Below, one piece after another: positions 1 to 5,041 of a stretch of 5,041 nt of DNA. The notes under the pieces were generated by a model. The model saw nothing but the letters and a program-made list of their open reading frames with translations, did no database searches and was not told the origin of the DNA. Location: NCBI GenBank assembly GCA_905236835.1, contig CAJOQY010000220.1, positions 1 to 5,041 of the forward strand, written 5' to 3'. Position numbers and translations under genes: made by a program. Source of the stretch: an uncultured Oscillibacter sp. (GTDB lineage Bacteria; Bacillota; Clostridia; Oscillospirales; Oscillospiraceae). Positions within the stretch are counted from its first letter, which is position 1, and each line of letters starts with the position of its first letter.

Positions 1-10
1 AAAATAAAAA

Positions 11-409
11 TTATTTCCGGCAGGTATCGCAGACGCCATATAAAACCGTCTCGGTTTTGTCGATCTCAAAACCGTCGATTTTTGAGACGTTGCTGATAAA
101 TTCGCGGGTTTCCTCCGTGTCCATGTGAAATGTCCGCCCGCAGCGGGTACAGCTTAAATGCAGTTTTTCACGGCACGGGGGGGCGTCCAGATACTGGAAA
201 CATACCTCCCGGCTGGCCGTCCGGGAAATCCGGCGCAGTTTGCCTTCCGATTCCAGCGCGGATAAATTTCGATAGATGGCGCTCAGACTGACGCATTCGG
301 ATTTCAACGCGTCGGCGATTGCCCGCGCCGAAAGCGTTTCGTCCGGATGCTGTTCCAGATAAGTTAATAACATTTTACGCTGACGCGTGACGTATTTCGA
401 TTTTGACAA
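11..409 (-). CDS. Fur-family metal-responsive transcriptional regulator
   Basis: This 132-residue protein has the length and layout of the Fur/Zur/PerR family, dimeric repressors that bind DNA when loaded with metal. Residues 1-75 form the winged helix, with the recognition helix around SLSAIYRNL (41-49). Residues 80-132 form the dimerisation domain, with two CxxC pairs, C87/C90 and C127/C130, that match the structural zinc site. The usual HxH just before the first CxxC is reduced to K82-L-H84; C79 and H95 are other possible ligands. This makes classical PerR or Fur sensing doubtful and a Zur-like or divergent sensor possible, but the metal cannot be assigned. The start is TTG at 409, chosen because AGGGGGTGA lies 6 bases upstream; the next candidate, ATG at 373, would delete the first helix. 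The gene is downstream of the Mrr-like gene on the same strand. Family assignment is secure; subtype is not. Confidence 0.93.
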   Translation of the reverse strand: MSKSKYVTRQRKMLLTYLEQHPDETLSARAIADALKSECVSLSAIYRNLSALESEGKLRRISRTASREVCFQYLDAPPCREKLHLSCTRCGRTFHMDTEETREFISNVSKIDGFEIDKTETVLYGVCDTCRK

Positions 410-415
410 GCCGCT

Positions 416-424
416 TCACCCCCT
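416..424 (-). promoter_or_regulatory. Ribosome binding site fixing the TTG start of the Fur-family gene
   Basis: Read on the minus strand this is AGGGGGTGA, close to the AGGAGGTGA complement of the 16S rRNA tail, with 6 bases before TTG at 409. It is the reason for choosing a TTG start over the internal ATG at 373. Confidence 0.75.
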
Positions 425-431
425 GAATGAA

Positions 432-450
432 AAATAAAATAATTTTATTT
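432..450. promoter_or_regulatory. Perfect 9-1-9 inverted repeat, candidate Fur-family operator
   Basis: The arms AAATAAAAT (432-440) and ATTTTATTT (442-450) are perfect reverse complements around a single A at 441. The inner 15 bases have the 7-1-7 layout of Fur, PerR and Zur boxes. The half site ATAAAAT matches the known PerR half site TTATAAT at 5 of 7 positions and the Fur half site TGATAAT at 4 of 7. It lies 23 bases upstream of the Fur-family start codon, where autorepression would act. A further copy of the right arm is at 456-464, overlapping the stop codon of the upstream gene. The site is entirely A/T, so chance symmetry is a real alternative. Confidence 0.45.
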
Positions 451-458
451 AAAAAATT

Positions 459-956
459 TTATTTCGCGCCCATTTGCTGTAATTTTTTCCGGTCCCAGAG
501 TTGGACGCCGGTTTTGCTGGCCGCTTCCCGCGCGCCTTTGGTGAACGTGCTGTTCGTCATCACGACGGCCACTTGGCATTTATAAATTTTGGCCCCGGTA
601 AATACTTCCTGCACGGGCTTATTGCTGAGCGCCTTTTGATAACGCTTGCATTGAATGCAATAACGCTTGCCGTCCCGGACCGCGATAATGTCCGCGCCCT
701 GATCCCCGGAGCCGCCCATGACTTTGATCTGATGGAAGCCGTGCCGGGATAATAATTGCGCGCAGTAACGCTCAAATTCCGGCCCGGTCATCGTGTCCAT
801 ATGCTTCCTGACCGGCGCGAAAATCTGATAAAGCAGAAAAGGCGCGGCTAATATTAATAATATAAACAAAAGGCCCTCCGTCGTCCCGGAAAAATCCCCT
901 ATCCAGCCGGATATGACCATCGCGGACGCCTCGAAAATTCCGAGCGGCTCTCTCAT
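459..956 (-). CDS. Membrane-anchored Mrr-type restriction endonuclease-like protein
   Basis: This 165-residue protein has one hydrophobic segment at about 29-46 and then a compact Mrr catalytic domain (about 56-163) of the PD-(D/E)xK nuclease fold. The expected residues are present: E60 in the first helix (GPEFE), the strand motif GDQGADI (84-90) with D85 and D89, and Q102-C-K104 as the QxK part of the active site. The domain is therefore probably catalytically intact. There is no DNA-recognition domain and no methyltransferase nearby, so a role as a conventional restriction enzyme is not shown; DNA cleavage or turnover at the membrane is an inference. The ATG at 956 overlaps the apbE stop as ATGA, which suggests translational coupling. 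An alternative ATG at 920 has GAGG 8 bases upstream; it would shorten the N-terminus by 12 residues and keep the membrane segment. Confidence 0.85.
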   Translation of the reverse strand: MREPLGIFEASAMVISGWIGDFSGTTEGLLFILLILAAPFLLYQIFAPVRKHMDTMTGPEFERYCAQLLSRHGFHQIKVMGGSGDQGADIIAVRDGKRYCIQCKRYQKALSNKPVQEVFTGAKIYKCQVAVVMTNSTFTKGAREAASKTGVQLWDRKKLQQMGAK

Positions 957-2038
957 AATTCACCGTCCAGAATATGCGCTTTATATCCGTCAGCCGTATC
1001 CGACATCTGGAAATCCAGCCCCGGCGTGAATATGATTTCCCCCCGGTCCGTGATTAAAATCATATCAAAATCCAGAGATTCCCCGTGTTCCCGCCAAAAC
1101 GCCTCCGCGCCGTCCGGCCCCATGATAAACAACGCCGTCGACAGAGCGTCGCATACGGTCCCGTCCCGCCCGACAATCGTGACGGATAATAATCCTTTCC
1201 GCGCCGGACGACCGGTTTCCGGGTCCATAATATGCCAATAATTCACGCCGTCCGAACCGGTGAAATAACGCTGGTATCCGCCGGACGTGACGGCGGCTTT
1301 GTCAGCCGTCTGAAATACGCCGATATAATTGGACGCGTCGTCCGGGTCCTGCACGCCGATTCTCCATAACGATCCGTCGGGCTTGGTTCCAATCGTCTGG
1401 ATATTGCCGCCGAGATTTAACAGCGCCGATTTGACGCCGCGCGATCTTAACATATCCGCGGCCTTTTTCCCGGCGTAGCCTTTGGCGACCGCGCCGAGGT
1501 CAATTTCCATGTTTTCCCCAAGTTCCACGGCGCGCTTGTTTTTGTCTAATTTTATATTTTTATAATCCACATAGCGTAATAATTCCGTGATTTCATCATT
1601 TGACGGAATTTGATATTCATCCGTTGTAAAGCCCCAGAGCCGTACAATGGGATAAATCGAAATATCCAGCGCGCCGCCCGTGATTTTGCATAAATCCAGC
1701 GCGGATTTCAACAAATCCGCAGTTTCGTCTTTCACTTCGCCGCCGCCGTTCTGATTCGCCTGATAAATATCGCTGTCCGGATTCGTCGCCGACATTTTTG
1801 ACTCGACGGACATCACGGCCTGTTTGACCTCTTCCATCAGCGCGTCCATATCCTCCGGATTCAAATCCGCCTCCGGGTTGTCATACGCCGTGAATTCCAT
1901 AAACGTATCCATGGCGAAAAAAGAGATATGGCGCGCTTCCGGCGTGACTTCCGCGCCGGAACCGCCGCAGGCGGACAAAGAAAACAAAAAGAAACTCAAA
2001 ATCAGCCCCGCCGACATGACAGACGGACGCCGCTTCAT
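953..2038 (-). CDS. apbE: FAD:protein FMN transferase, lipoprotein
   Basis: ApbE enzymes use FAD and Mg2+ to attach FMN covalently to Thr/Ser of exported or membrane redox proteins such as RnfG/RnfD or NqrB/NqrC type subunits. This 361-residue protein begins with a lipoprotein signal: basic MKRR, a hydrophobic stretch (7-22) and the lipobox LSAC with C24 as the lipidated cysteine, so it should sit on the outer face of the membrane. Family motifs appear in order: MDT (43-45), DLGAVAKGYA (180-189), LGGNI (209-213), TSGGYQRYF (251-259), HIMDPETG (269-276) and CDALSTAL (296-303), where D297 and T301 fit the metal-binding positions. The start at ATG 2038 has AGGGGG 7 bases upstream. A TTG at 2068 is in frame but would put ten extra residues before the signal peptide and leave the ribosome site inside the gene. 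No flavoprotein substrate gene is in the window. Confidence 0.96.
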   Translation of the reverse strand: MKRRPSVMSAGLILSFFLFSLSACGGSGAEVTPEARHISFFAMDTFMEFTAYDNPEADLNPEDMDALMEEVKQAVMSVESKMSATNPDSDIYQANQNGGGEVKDETADLLKSALDLCKITGGALDISIYPIVRLWGFTTDEYQIPSNDEITELLRYVDYKNIKLDKNKRAVELGENMEIDLGAVAKGYAGKKAADMLRSRGVKSALLNLGGNIQTIGTKPDGSLWRIGVQDPDDASNYIGVFQTADKAAVTSGGYQRYFTGSDGVNYWHIMDPETGRPARKGLLSVTIVGRDGTVCDALSTALFIMGPDGAEAFWREHGESLDFDMILITDRGEIIFTPGLDFQMSDTADGYKAHILDGEL

Positions 2039-2045
2039 AAAAACG

Positions 2046-2051
2046 CCCCCT
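2046..2051 (-). promoter_or_regulatory. Ribosome binding site fixing the apbE start
   Basis: On the minus strand this reads AGGGGG, 7 bases before ATG 2038. It selects that ATG, which directly precedes a textbook lipoprotein signal, over the in-frame TTG at 2068. Confidence 0.8.
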
Positions 2052-2081
2052 CGCGTATGCGAAATCAATTTTTCTGATTAT

Positions 2082-2110
2082 ATTTTAACGCTGAAATATC
2101 TTTTTGTCAA
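2082..2110 (-). promoter_or_regulatory. SigA-type promoter of the apbE cluster
   Basis: On the minus strand a perfect -35 TTGACA (2110-2105) is followed by 17 bases and the -10 TAAAAT (2087-2082). Transcription should start near 2075, giving a leader of about 37 bases before the apbE ATG. The leader holds two small inverted repeats (AATCA/TGATT at 2063-2079 and TCGC/GCGA at 2051-2062) of unknown meaning. With apbE overlapping the nuclease gene, this promoter probably serves at least those two genes. Confidence 0.8.
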
Positions 2111-2205
2111 CCGTTCGCCGGACGCCGCGAGACCGGCGGGTACGCGTAATATGAACGGGAAAAAAGCCCCGCGGAAAAAAATTTGTATCGCGCGAAAAAA
2201 AACAC

Positions 2206-2234
2206 TTGCAATGGCGGTCTGAATGTGATATAAT
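2206..2234 (+). promoter_or_regulatory. Strong extended -10 promoter of rpmE
   Basis: The -35 TTGCAA (2206-2211), a 17-base spacer and a perfect -10 TATAAT (2229-2234) are present, with TG at 2226-2227 making an extended -10 element. The start of transcription should fall near 2241. High strength suits a ribosomal protein gene. It is divergent from the apbE promoter, with about 95 bases between the two -35 boxes. Confidence 0.87.
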
Positions 2235-2240
2235 CCGTTT

Positions 2241-2313
2241 CGCTCTTTCGGGGTGAAAGCTCCGGCGGGGTAAATTCGTGATTTTACGATATGGAAAGGG
2301 GTGACGAGAGCAT
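2241..2313 (+). promoter_or_regulatory. rpmE 5' leader with alternative pairings and ribosome binding site
   Basis: The ribosome binding site is AAAGGGGTGA (2295-2304), with about 9 bases before the ATG. The leader shows CTTTC (2245-2249) pairing locally with GAAAG (2255-2259) around a 5-base loop, and a second stem GTAAAT/ATTTTAC (2270-2275 with 2281-2287, one bulged T). The same early segment CTCTTTC (2243-2249) can instead pair with GAAAGGG (2294-2300), the ribosome site itself, in 7 pairs including one G-U. Such exclusive pairings fit an autoregulatory ribosomal leader. Predicted L31 leader RNA families are known in Firmicutes, but I cannot confirm a match. Confidence 0.4.
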
Positions 2314-2517
2314 ATGAAGAAAGGAATCCATCCCAGTTATCAGCAGACTACGATTACATGCGCCTGCGGTAATGTGATTGAGACAGGTTCTACCCGAAAG
2401 GATATTAAGGTGGAAGTCTGCTCGAAGTGTCATCCCTTCTTCACGGGCAAGCAGAAACTGGTTGACACGGGCGGACGCGTGGCGAAGTTCAACAAGCGTT
2501 TCGGCCTGTCCCAGTGA
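2314..2517 (+). CDS. rpmE: 50S ribosomal protein L31, zinc-binding form
   Basis: This 67-residue protein is the full length expected for bacterial L31, which sits on the central protuberance of the large ribosomal subunit and bridges to the small subunit. It opens with MKKGIHPSY, the family start, and has the CxC...CxxC zinc ribbon at C16, C18, C36 and C39, followed by HPFFTGKQK (40-48) and VAKFNKRFG (56-64). All four cysteines make it the C+ type that stores zinc, as opposed to the zinc-free paralogue usually controlled by Zur. The gene has its own strong promoter, a structured leader, a good ribosome binding site and a terminator, so it appears to be a single-gene transcription unit. Confidence 0.99.
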   Translation: MKKGIHPSYQQTTITCACGNVIETGSTRKDIKVEVCSKCHPFFTGKQKLVDTGGRVAKFNKRFGLSQ

Positions 2518-2540
2518 CCGGCGCGTATTCGGACAGAGCA

Positions 2541-2571
2541 ACACCCTCCCCTACGCGGGGAGGGTGTTTTT
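2541..2571 (+). terminator. Rho-independent terminator of rpmE
   Basis: A perfect 11-base-pair stem, ACACCCTCCCC (2541-2551) with GGGGAGGGTGT (2557-2567), closes a 5-base loop and runs into TTTT (2568-2571); A2540 and T2568 can add a twelfth pair. It begins 23 bases after the rpmE stop. The complementary strand lacks a T run after the stem, so it acts in one direction. Confidence 0.95.
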
Positions 2572-2604
2572 CAGAAATCAGAAAGAAGGGACATGATTTA
2601 ATAT

Positions 2605-3276
2605 ATGGGCGTTCATGACGGGCATAGGCATCATATGCGCCAACGGTTTTTGACCAGCGGTCTGGACGCTTTCGAGGATCATGAAATTCTGGAAATGCTG
2701 TTGTTCTACGCGATTCCCCGAAAAAATACGAATTTAATCGCGCATCAGCTGATAGATGATTACGGATCCTTGTCCGCTGTGCTGAACGCGTCCGCCGATG
2801 ATCTGATGACGCGGCACGGGATCGGGGAAAACGCGGCTGTCCTGCTGAGTCTGCTGACGCCGGTGGTCCGCAGGATTCAGGTATCCGCGCTTGGCGTGGA
2901 ACTGTCGTCTCTGAAAAACGTGGGCAAATATCTTGTGGAACTGTTCAGAGGCGTACAGGTCGAATGTTTTTATCAGCTTTGCTTCAACCGAAAAAAGAAA
3001 ATGCTCCTGTGCAAAAAACTGGACACGGGCAGTTTATCATCTTCCCGCGTGGATATACGCGCGCTGCTGCAAAACGCGTTGCTGCCCGGTGTGGATTCCG
3101 TGGTGATTTCGCACAACCACCCGGACGGGGACGCGATGCCATCCCCGGAGGATTACGCGGCGACGGAGCGCGTCAGAGAAGCGCTGAAATATATTGATGT
3201 CGACCTTTGGGATCATATCATTGTATCGGGCGAGCGTTACGCGTCCCTGCGGCGGAGCGGATATTTTTCCATGTGA
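2605..3276 (+). CDS. radC: RadC family JAMM/MPN domain protein
   Basis: This 223-residue protein has the full RadC (UPF0758) layout. The N-terminal helical region (about 7-90) has the signature GHRHHMRQRF (6-15), LEMLLFYAIPRKNTN (29-43) and a helix-hairpin-helix-like RHGIGENAAVLL (70-81). The C-terminal JAMM domain (about 100-223) has E120 and the metal motif H170-N-H172-x7-S180-x2-D183 in SHNHPDGDAMPSPEDY, followed by DHIIVSG. The metal site is complete, so hydrolase activity is possible. The old link to DNA repair in E. coli was withdrawn and the true function of RadC is unsettled. The start is forced to 2605 or later by an in-frame stop at 2599-2601; AGAAGGG (2584-2590) is 14 bases upstream, longer than usual, so translation may be modest. 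No separate promoter is evident after the rpmE terminator; readthrough may supply it. Confidence 0.95.
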   Translation: MGVHDGHRHHMRQRFLTSGLDAFEDHEILEMLLFYAIPRKNTNLIAHQLIDDYGSLSAVLNASADDLMTRHGIGENAAVLLSLLTPVVRRIQVSALGVELSSLKNVGKYLVELFRGVQVECFYQLCFNRKKKMLLCKKLDTGSLSSSRVDIRALLQNALLPGVDSVVISHNHPDGDAMPSPEDYAATERVREALKYIDVDLWDHIIVSGERYASLRRSGYFSM

Positions 3277-3336
3277 GATTTTGGGATGATTCGCGTTTAT
3301 TGATAAGATTTTTTGGATGATTTGCGTTTTGTTGAT
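3276..3336 (+). repeat. Imperfect tandem duplication of about 30 bases after radC
   Basis: Copy 1 (3276-3304) and copy 2 (3306-3336) share AGATTTT, GGATGATT, GCGTTT and TTGAT in the same order, differing by a few substitutions and a 2-base length difference. The repeat begins at the last base of the radC stop codon and ends before the ribosome site of the next gene. It holds no clear promoter or terminator. Confidence 0.7.
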
Positions 3337-3347
3337 CATGAATATAT

Positions 3348-3352
3348 GGAGG
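3348..3352 (+). promoter_or_regulatory. Ribosome binding site of the polysaccharide deacetylase gene
   Basis: GGAGG with 8 bases before ATG 3361. It sets the start of a gene whose end lies outside the window. Confidence 0.85.
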
Positions 3353-3360
3353 CTCGGTTT

Positions 3361-5041
3361 ATGAGCGGTTTGTTTTTAAAAATTTCGCGCCGCCGCCTGA
3401 CGGAATACGGGCGGCGCGTGGCGGCGTTTCCGCTGGCGTTTGTGATGATCTTGTCCCTGTTCGCGAGTTTGCCCGCGCCCGCGCGCGCCGAATCCGGACA
3501 TAAATTGATCGCCATTACATTTGATGACGGCCCGTCGAACAACACGCCGGTATTATTGGACGGGCTGGAAGCGCGCGGCGCGGTGGCCACGTTCTTTATG
3601 TGCGGGGCCAACGGCAGTCACGGCGTTGTCAAACACGCGGATTTGCTGGAACGTATGTATTCCCTCGGCTGTCAGCTGGCCAATCACTCGTATCGGCACC
3701 CGAATTTTACGAAAATCACATCAGAACAGATGACAAGCGAACTGGGCGGCGTGGAAGCGTATATATACGGCGCTGTCGGCGCGGAATATCTGGAAGTGGT
3801 GAGAATCCCCGGCGGATCGAATACGGAACGCATTCGCGCCACGGTCGCGCACCCGATGATAACATGGAATGTCGATCCGTTCGACTGGCGGGATCGCAAT
3901 GAGGAAATTGTCTATCAGCGCATTATGGAACGCGCCGTGGACGGCGGAATTATTTTATTGCATGATTTATATCCCACCAGTATCGCCGCCGGACTGCGCG
4001 CGATTGATTCCCTGCGCGAACAGGGTTATGAATTTGTGACGGTGTCGGAATTGTTCCGGCGGCGCGGGGTATATCTGGAAAATCACACGGTTTACAGCGG
4101 CGCGCCCGCCGACGGGACGGATCTTGGCCCGTATAACGGCCCGTCCATTACTGTATCCGTGGAAGCCGGAAGCGGCAATACGCTGATTTCCATTCAGGAC
4201 CCGGAAGAAAATATTACGTCGATTCACTATACGACGGACGGCTCCGCGCCGACGCTGTCAAGCCCGTTATACAGCGGCCCCGTGGCCATTGGCGGCGATA
4301 CGACGATACGCGCCGCCGGTTTTGACCGGTTCGCCACCCGGACGCCAATCAATGAAAAGACCGTTCACGCCGGGACCGCCGCGCCGCGTATTGAATCCGT
4401 ATCGAAAGGCAAAATCACGCTTTCCAGCGCGACGGACGGCGCGAGTATTTATTTCACGATTGACGGCACGGATCCGCGCCTGTCCGGGGAAAAATATACC
4501 GGCGCGATTACGCCGGGAAATATCACAAAAGCCGTGTCGATTGTCCCCGGACGCGCCAGAAGCGATGTAATCACAATCACAAAAATGTCAGACGGATCTC
4601 TGTTCCGGGATGTTGATCCCAACGCGTGGTATTTTGGCGCGCTGGACAACGTGGTTAAATCCGGCTGGATGGGAAGCGTGGGAGATTATAAATTTTCGCC
4701 GGACAGCGGCGTCAGCCGCGCGGCGCTGGTGAGTATTTTATACCGCATGGAAAAAAGTCCGAATGTGAAAACAGATTCCGGGTTTGAGGACGTTCCCGCC
4801 GATTCATGGTACGCGCCGGGCGTGGCGTGGGCGTCGGAAAACGGGATTGTCAAAGGCAGAAGCGACACGAGATTTGATCCGTCCGGGATTGTCACGCGCC
4901 AGCAGGCGGCGACGATTTTATACCGTTACGCGCAATGGTCCGGACGGCAAGGCAACGGCTCCGGGAGTTTATATTCTTACTCGGATGAAAATATTGTCGC
5001 GCCGTTCGCCCGCGCCGGGATGGAATGGTGTGAAAGCAATG
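3361..5041 (+). CDS. SLH-anchored polysaccharide deacetylase with chitobiase-like modules (3' end outside window)
   Basis: The frame is open from ATG 3361 to the edge, giving 560 residues without a stop. A signal peptide (1-43) has basic residues, a hydrophobic core (about 21-37) and a likely cut after ARA43. The NodB domain (about 48-220) removes acetyl or N-acyl groups from cell-wall or other polysaccharides using a metal. All five motifs are present: TFDDGP (53-58, base D55, metal ligand D56), H109-SYR-H113, RIPGG (148-152), DPFDW (172-176) and LLHD (199-202). Two chitobiase-like beta-sandwich modules follow, marked by YTTDGSAPT (290-298) and FTIDGTDP (365-372). SLH repeats begin at FRDV (415) and FEDV (475), and a third at YSDEN (540) is cut by the edge. 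SLH triplets bind secondary cell-wall polymers, so the enzyme should be held on the cell surface. The true substrate (peptidoglycan, chitin-like or other glycan) is not shown. It follows radC by 84 bases without a terminator. Confidence 0.95.
   Translation, partial: MSGLFLKISRRRLTEYGRRVAAFPLAFVMILSLFASLPAPARAESGHKLIAITFDDGPSNNTPVLLDGLEARGAVATFFMCGANGSHGVVKHADLLERMYSLGCQLANHSYRHPNFTKITSEQMTSELGGVEAYIYGAVGAEYLEVVRIPGGSNTERIRATVAHPMITWNVDPFDWRDRNEEIVYQRIMERAVDGGIILLHDLYPTSIAAGLRAIDSLREQGYEFVTVSELFRRRGVYLENHTVYSGAPADGTDLGPYNGPSITVSVEAGSGNTLISIQDPEENITSIHYTTDGSAPTLSSPLYSGPVAIGGDTTIRAAGFDRFATRTPINEKTVHAGTAAPRIESVSKGKITLSSATDGASIYFTIDGTDPRLSGEKYTGAITPGNITKAVSIVPGRARSDVITITKMSDGSLFRDVDPNAWYFGALDNVVKSGWMGSVGDYKFSPDSGVSRAALVSILYRMEKSPNVKTDSGFEDVPADSWYAPGVAWASENGIVKGRSDTRFDPSGIVTRQQAATILYRYAQWSGRQGNGSGSLYSYSDENIVAPFARAGMEWCESN

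Noticed and set aside
2039..2068. A ten-residue N-terminal extension of apbE starting at TTG 2068
   Set aside because: The strong ribosome site at 2046-2051 would then lie inside the gene, and the lipoprotein signal begins properly at ATG 2038.
2076..2110. TTGACA paired with the TATAAT-like sequence further downstream as the apbE promoter
   Set aside because: The spacer would be 22 bases; TAAAAT at 17 bases is the better -10.
1824..2222. A long plus-strand open frame of about 132 codons opposite the start of apbE
   Set aside because: It is antisense to the apbE signal and N-terminal region, crosses the promoter area and has a composition of low complexity without family motifs. It is a shadow of apbE.
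2284..2544. A minus-strand open frame opposite rpmE
   Set aside because: rpmE is unmistakable on the plus strand with promoter, ribosome site and terminator; the antisense frame runs through the terminator stem and matches nothing.
2593..2601. A two-codon mini-frame (ATG ATT TAA) just before radC as a possible regulatory leader peptide
   Set aside because: The purine-rich site ends only 2 bases before this ATG, too close for efficient use, and a two-codon frame is expected by chance.
459..3276. A possible defence island made of the Mrr-like nuclease and RadC
   Set aside because: The nuclease has a membrane segment and no recognition domain, no methyltransferase or other defence gene is present, and a housekeeping rpmE unit separates the two. 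Both families are common chromosomal genes in Clostridia.
3281..3309. A weak promoter (TTGGGA-17-TAAGAT) before the deacetylase gene
   Set aside because: Both boxes have poor matches and lie within the tandem duplication; readthrough from radC is as likely.

Overview
This window looks like chromosomal DNA of a low-to-moderate-GC Gram-positive bacterium, most likely Bacillota, class Clostridia. The support is a surface protein with SLH repeats, a lipoprotein-type ApbE, a RadC with the N-terminal GHR...RF...LEMLLFYAIPRKNTN signature that I associate with clostridial members, SigA-type promoters, and strong purine-rich Shine-Dalgarno sequences that drive non-ATG as well as ATG starts. Genes are rich in CGCG/GCGC words while the spacers are AT-rich. 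No tRNA, rRNA, CRISPR array, insertion sequence or phage gene is visible, and no gap without a gene exceeds 300 bases. Genus and species cannot be read from the sequence.

Left half (minus strand, read right to left): a TTGACA-17-TAAAAT promoter (2082-2110) drives apbE (953-2038), a lipoprotein FAD:protein FMN transferase. Its stop overlaps the start of a small membrane-anchored Mrr-type nuclease gene (459-956) by ATGA. After a 49-base AT-rich gap with a perfect 9-1-9 inverted repeat comes a Fur-family regulator (11-409) that starts with TTG behind a strong ribosome binding site. The regulator ends 10 bases from the window edge, so anything further in the cluster is not visible.

Centre (2111-2603): the apbE promoter is divergent from a strong extended -10 promoter (2206-2234) for rpmE, the zinc-ribbon form of ribosomal protein L31 (2314-2517). 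The roughly 73-base rpmE leader can fold in two mutually exclusive ways, one of which covers the ribosome binding site, so an L31 leader-type control is plausible. A perfect rho-independent terminator (2541-2571) closes rpmE.

Right half (plus strand): radC (2605-3276), an imperfect 30-base tandem duplication at its end (3276-3336), then an incomplete gene (3361 to beyond the right edge) for an exported polysaccharide deacetylase with all five NodB motifs, two chitobiase-like modules and SLH repeats for cell-wall attachment.

Most of the window is ordinary housekeeping and surface-protein content. The items most worth a second look are the rpmE leader switch, the candidate Fur-family operator at 432-450, and the coupling of apbE to a membrane-bound Mrr-like nuclease. 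I see no convincing new multi-gene system.
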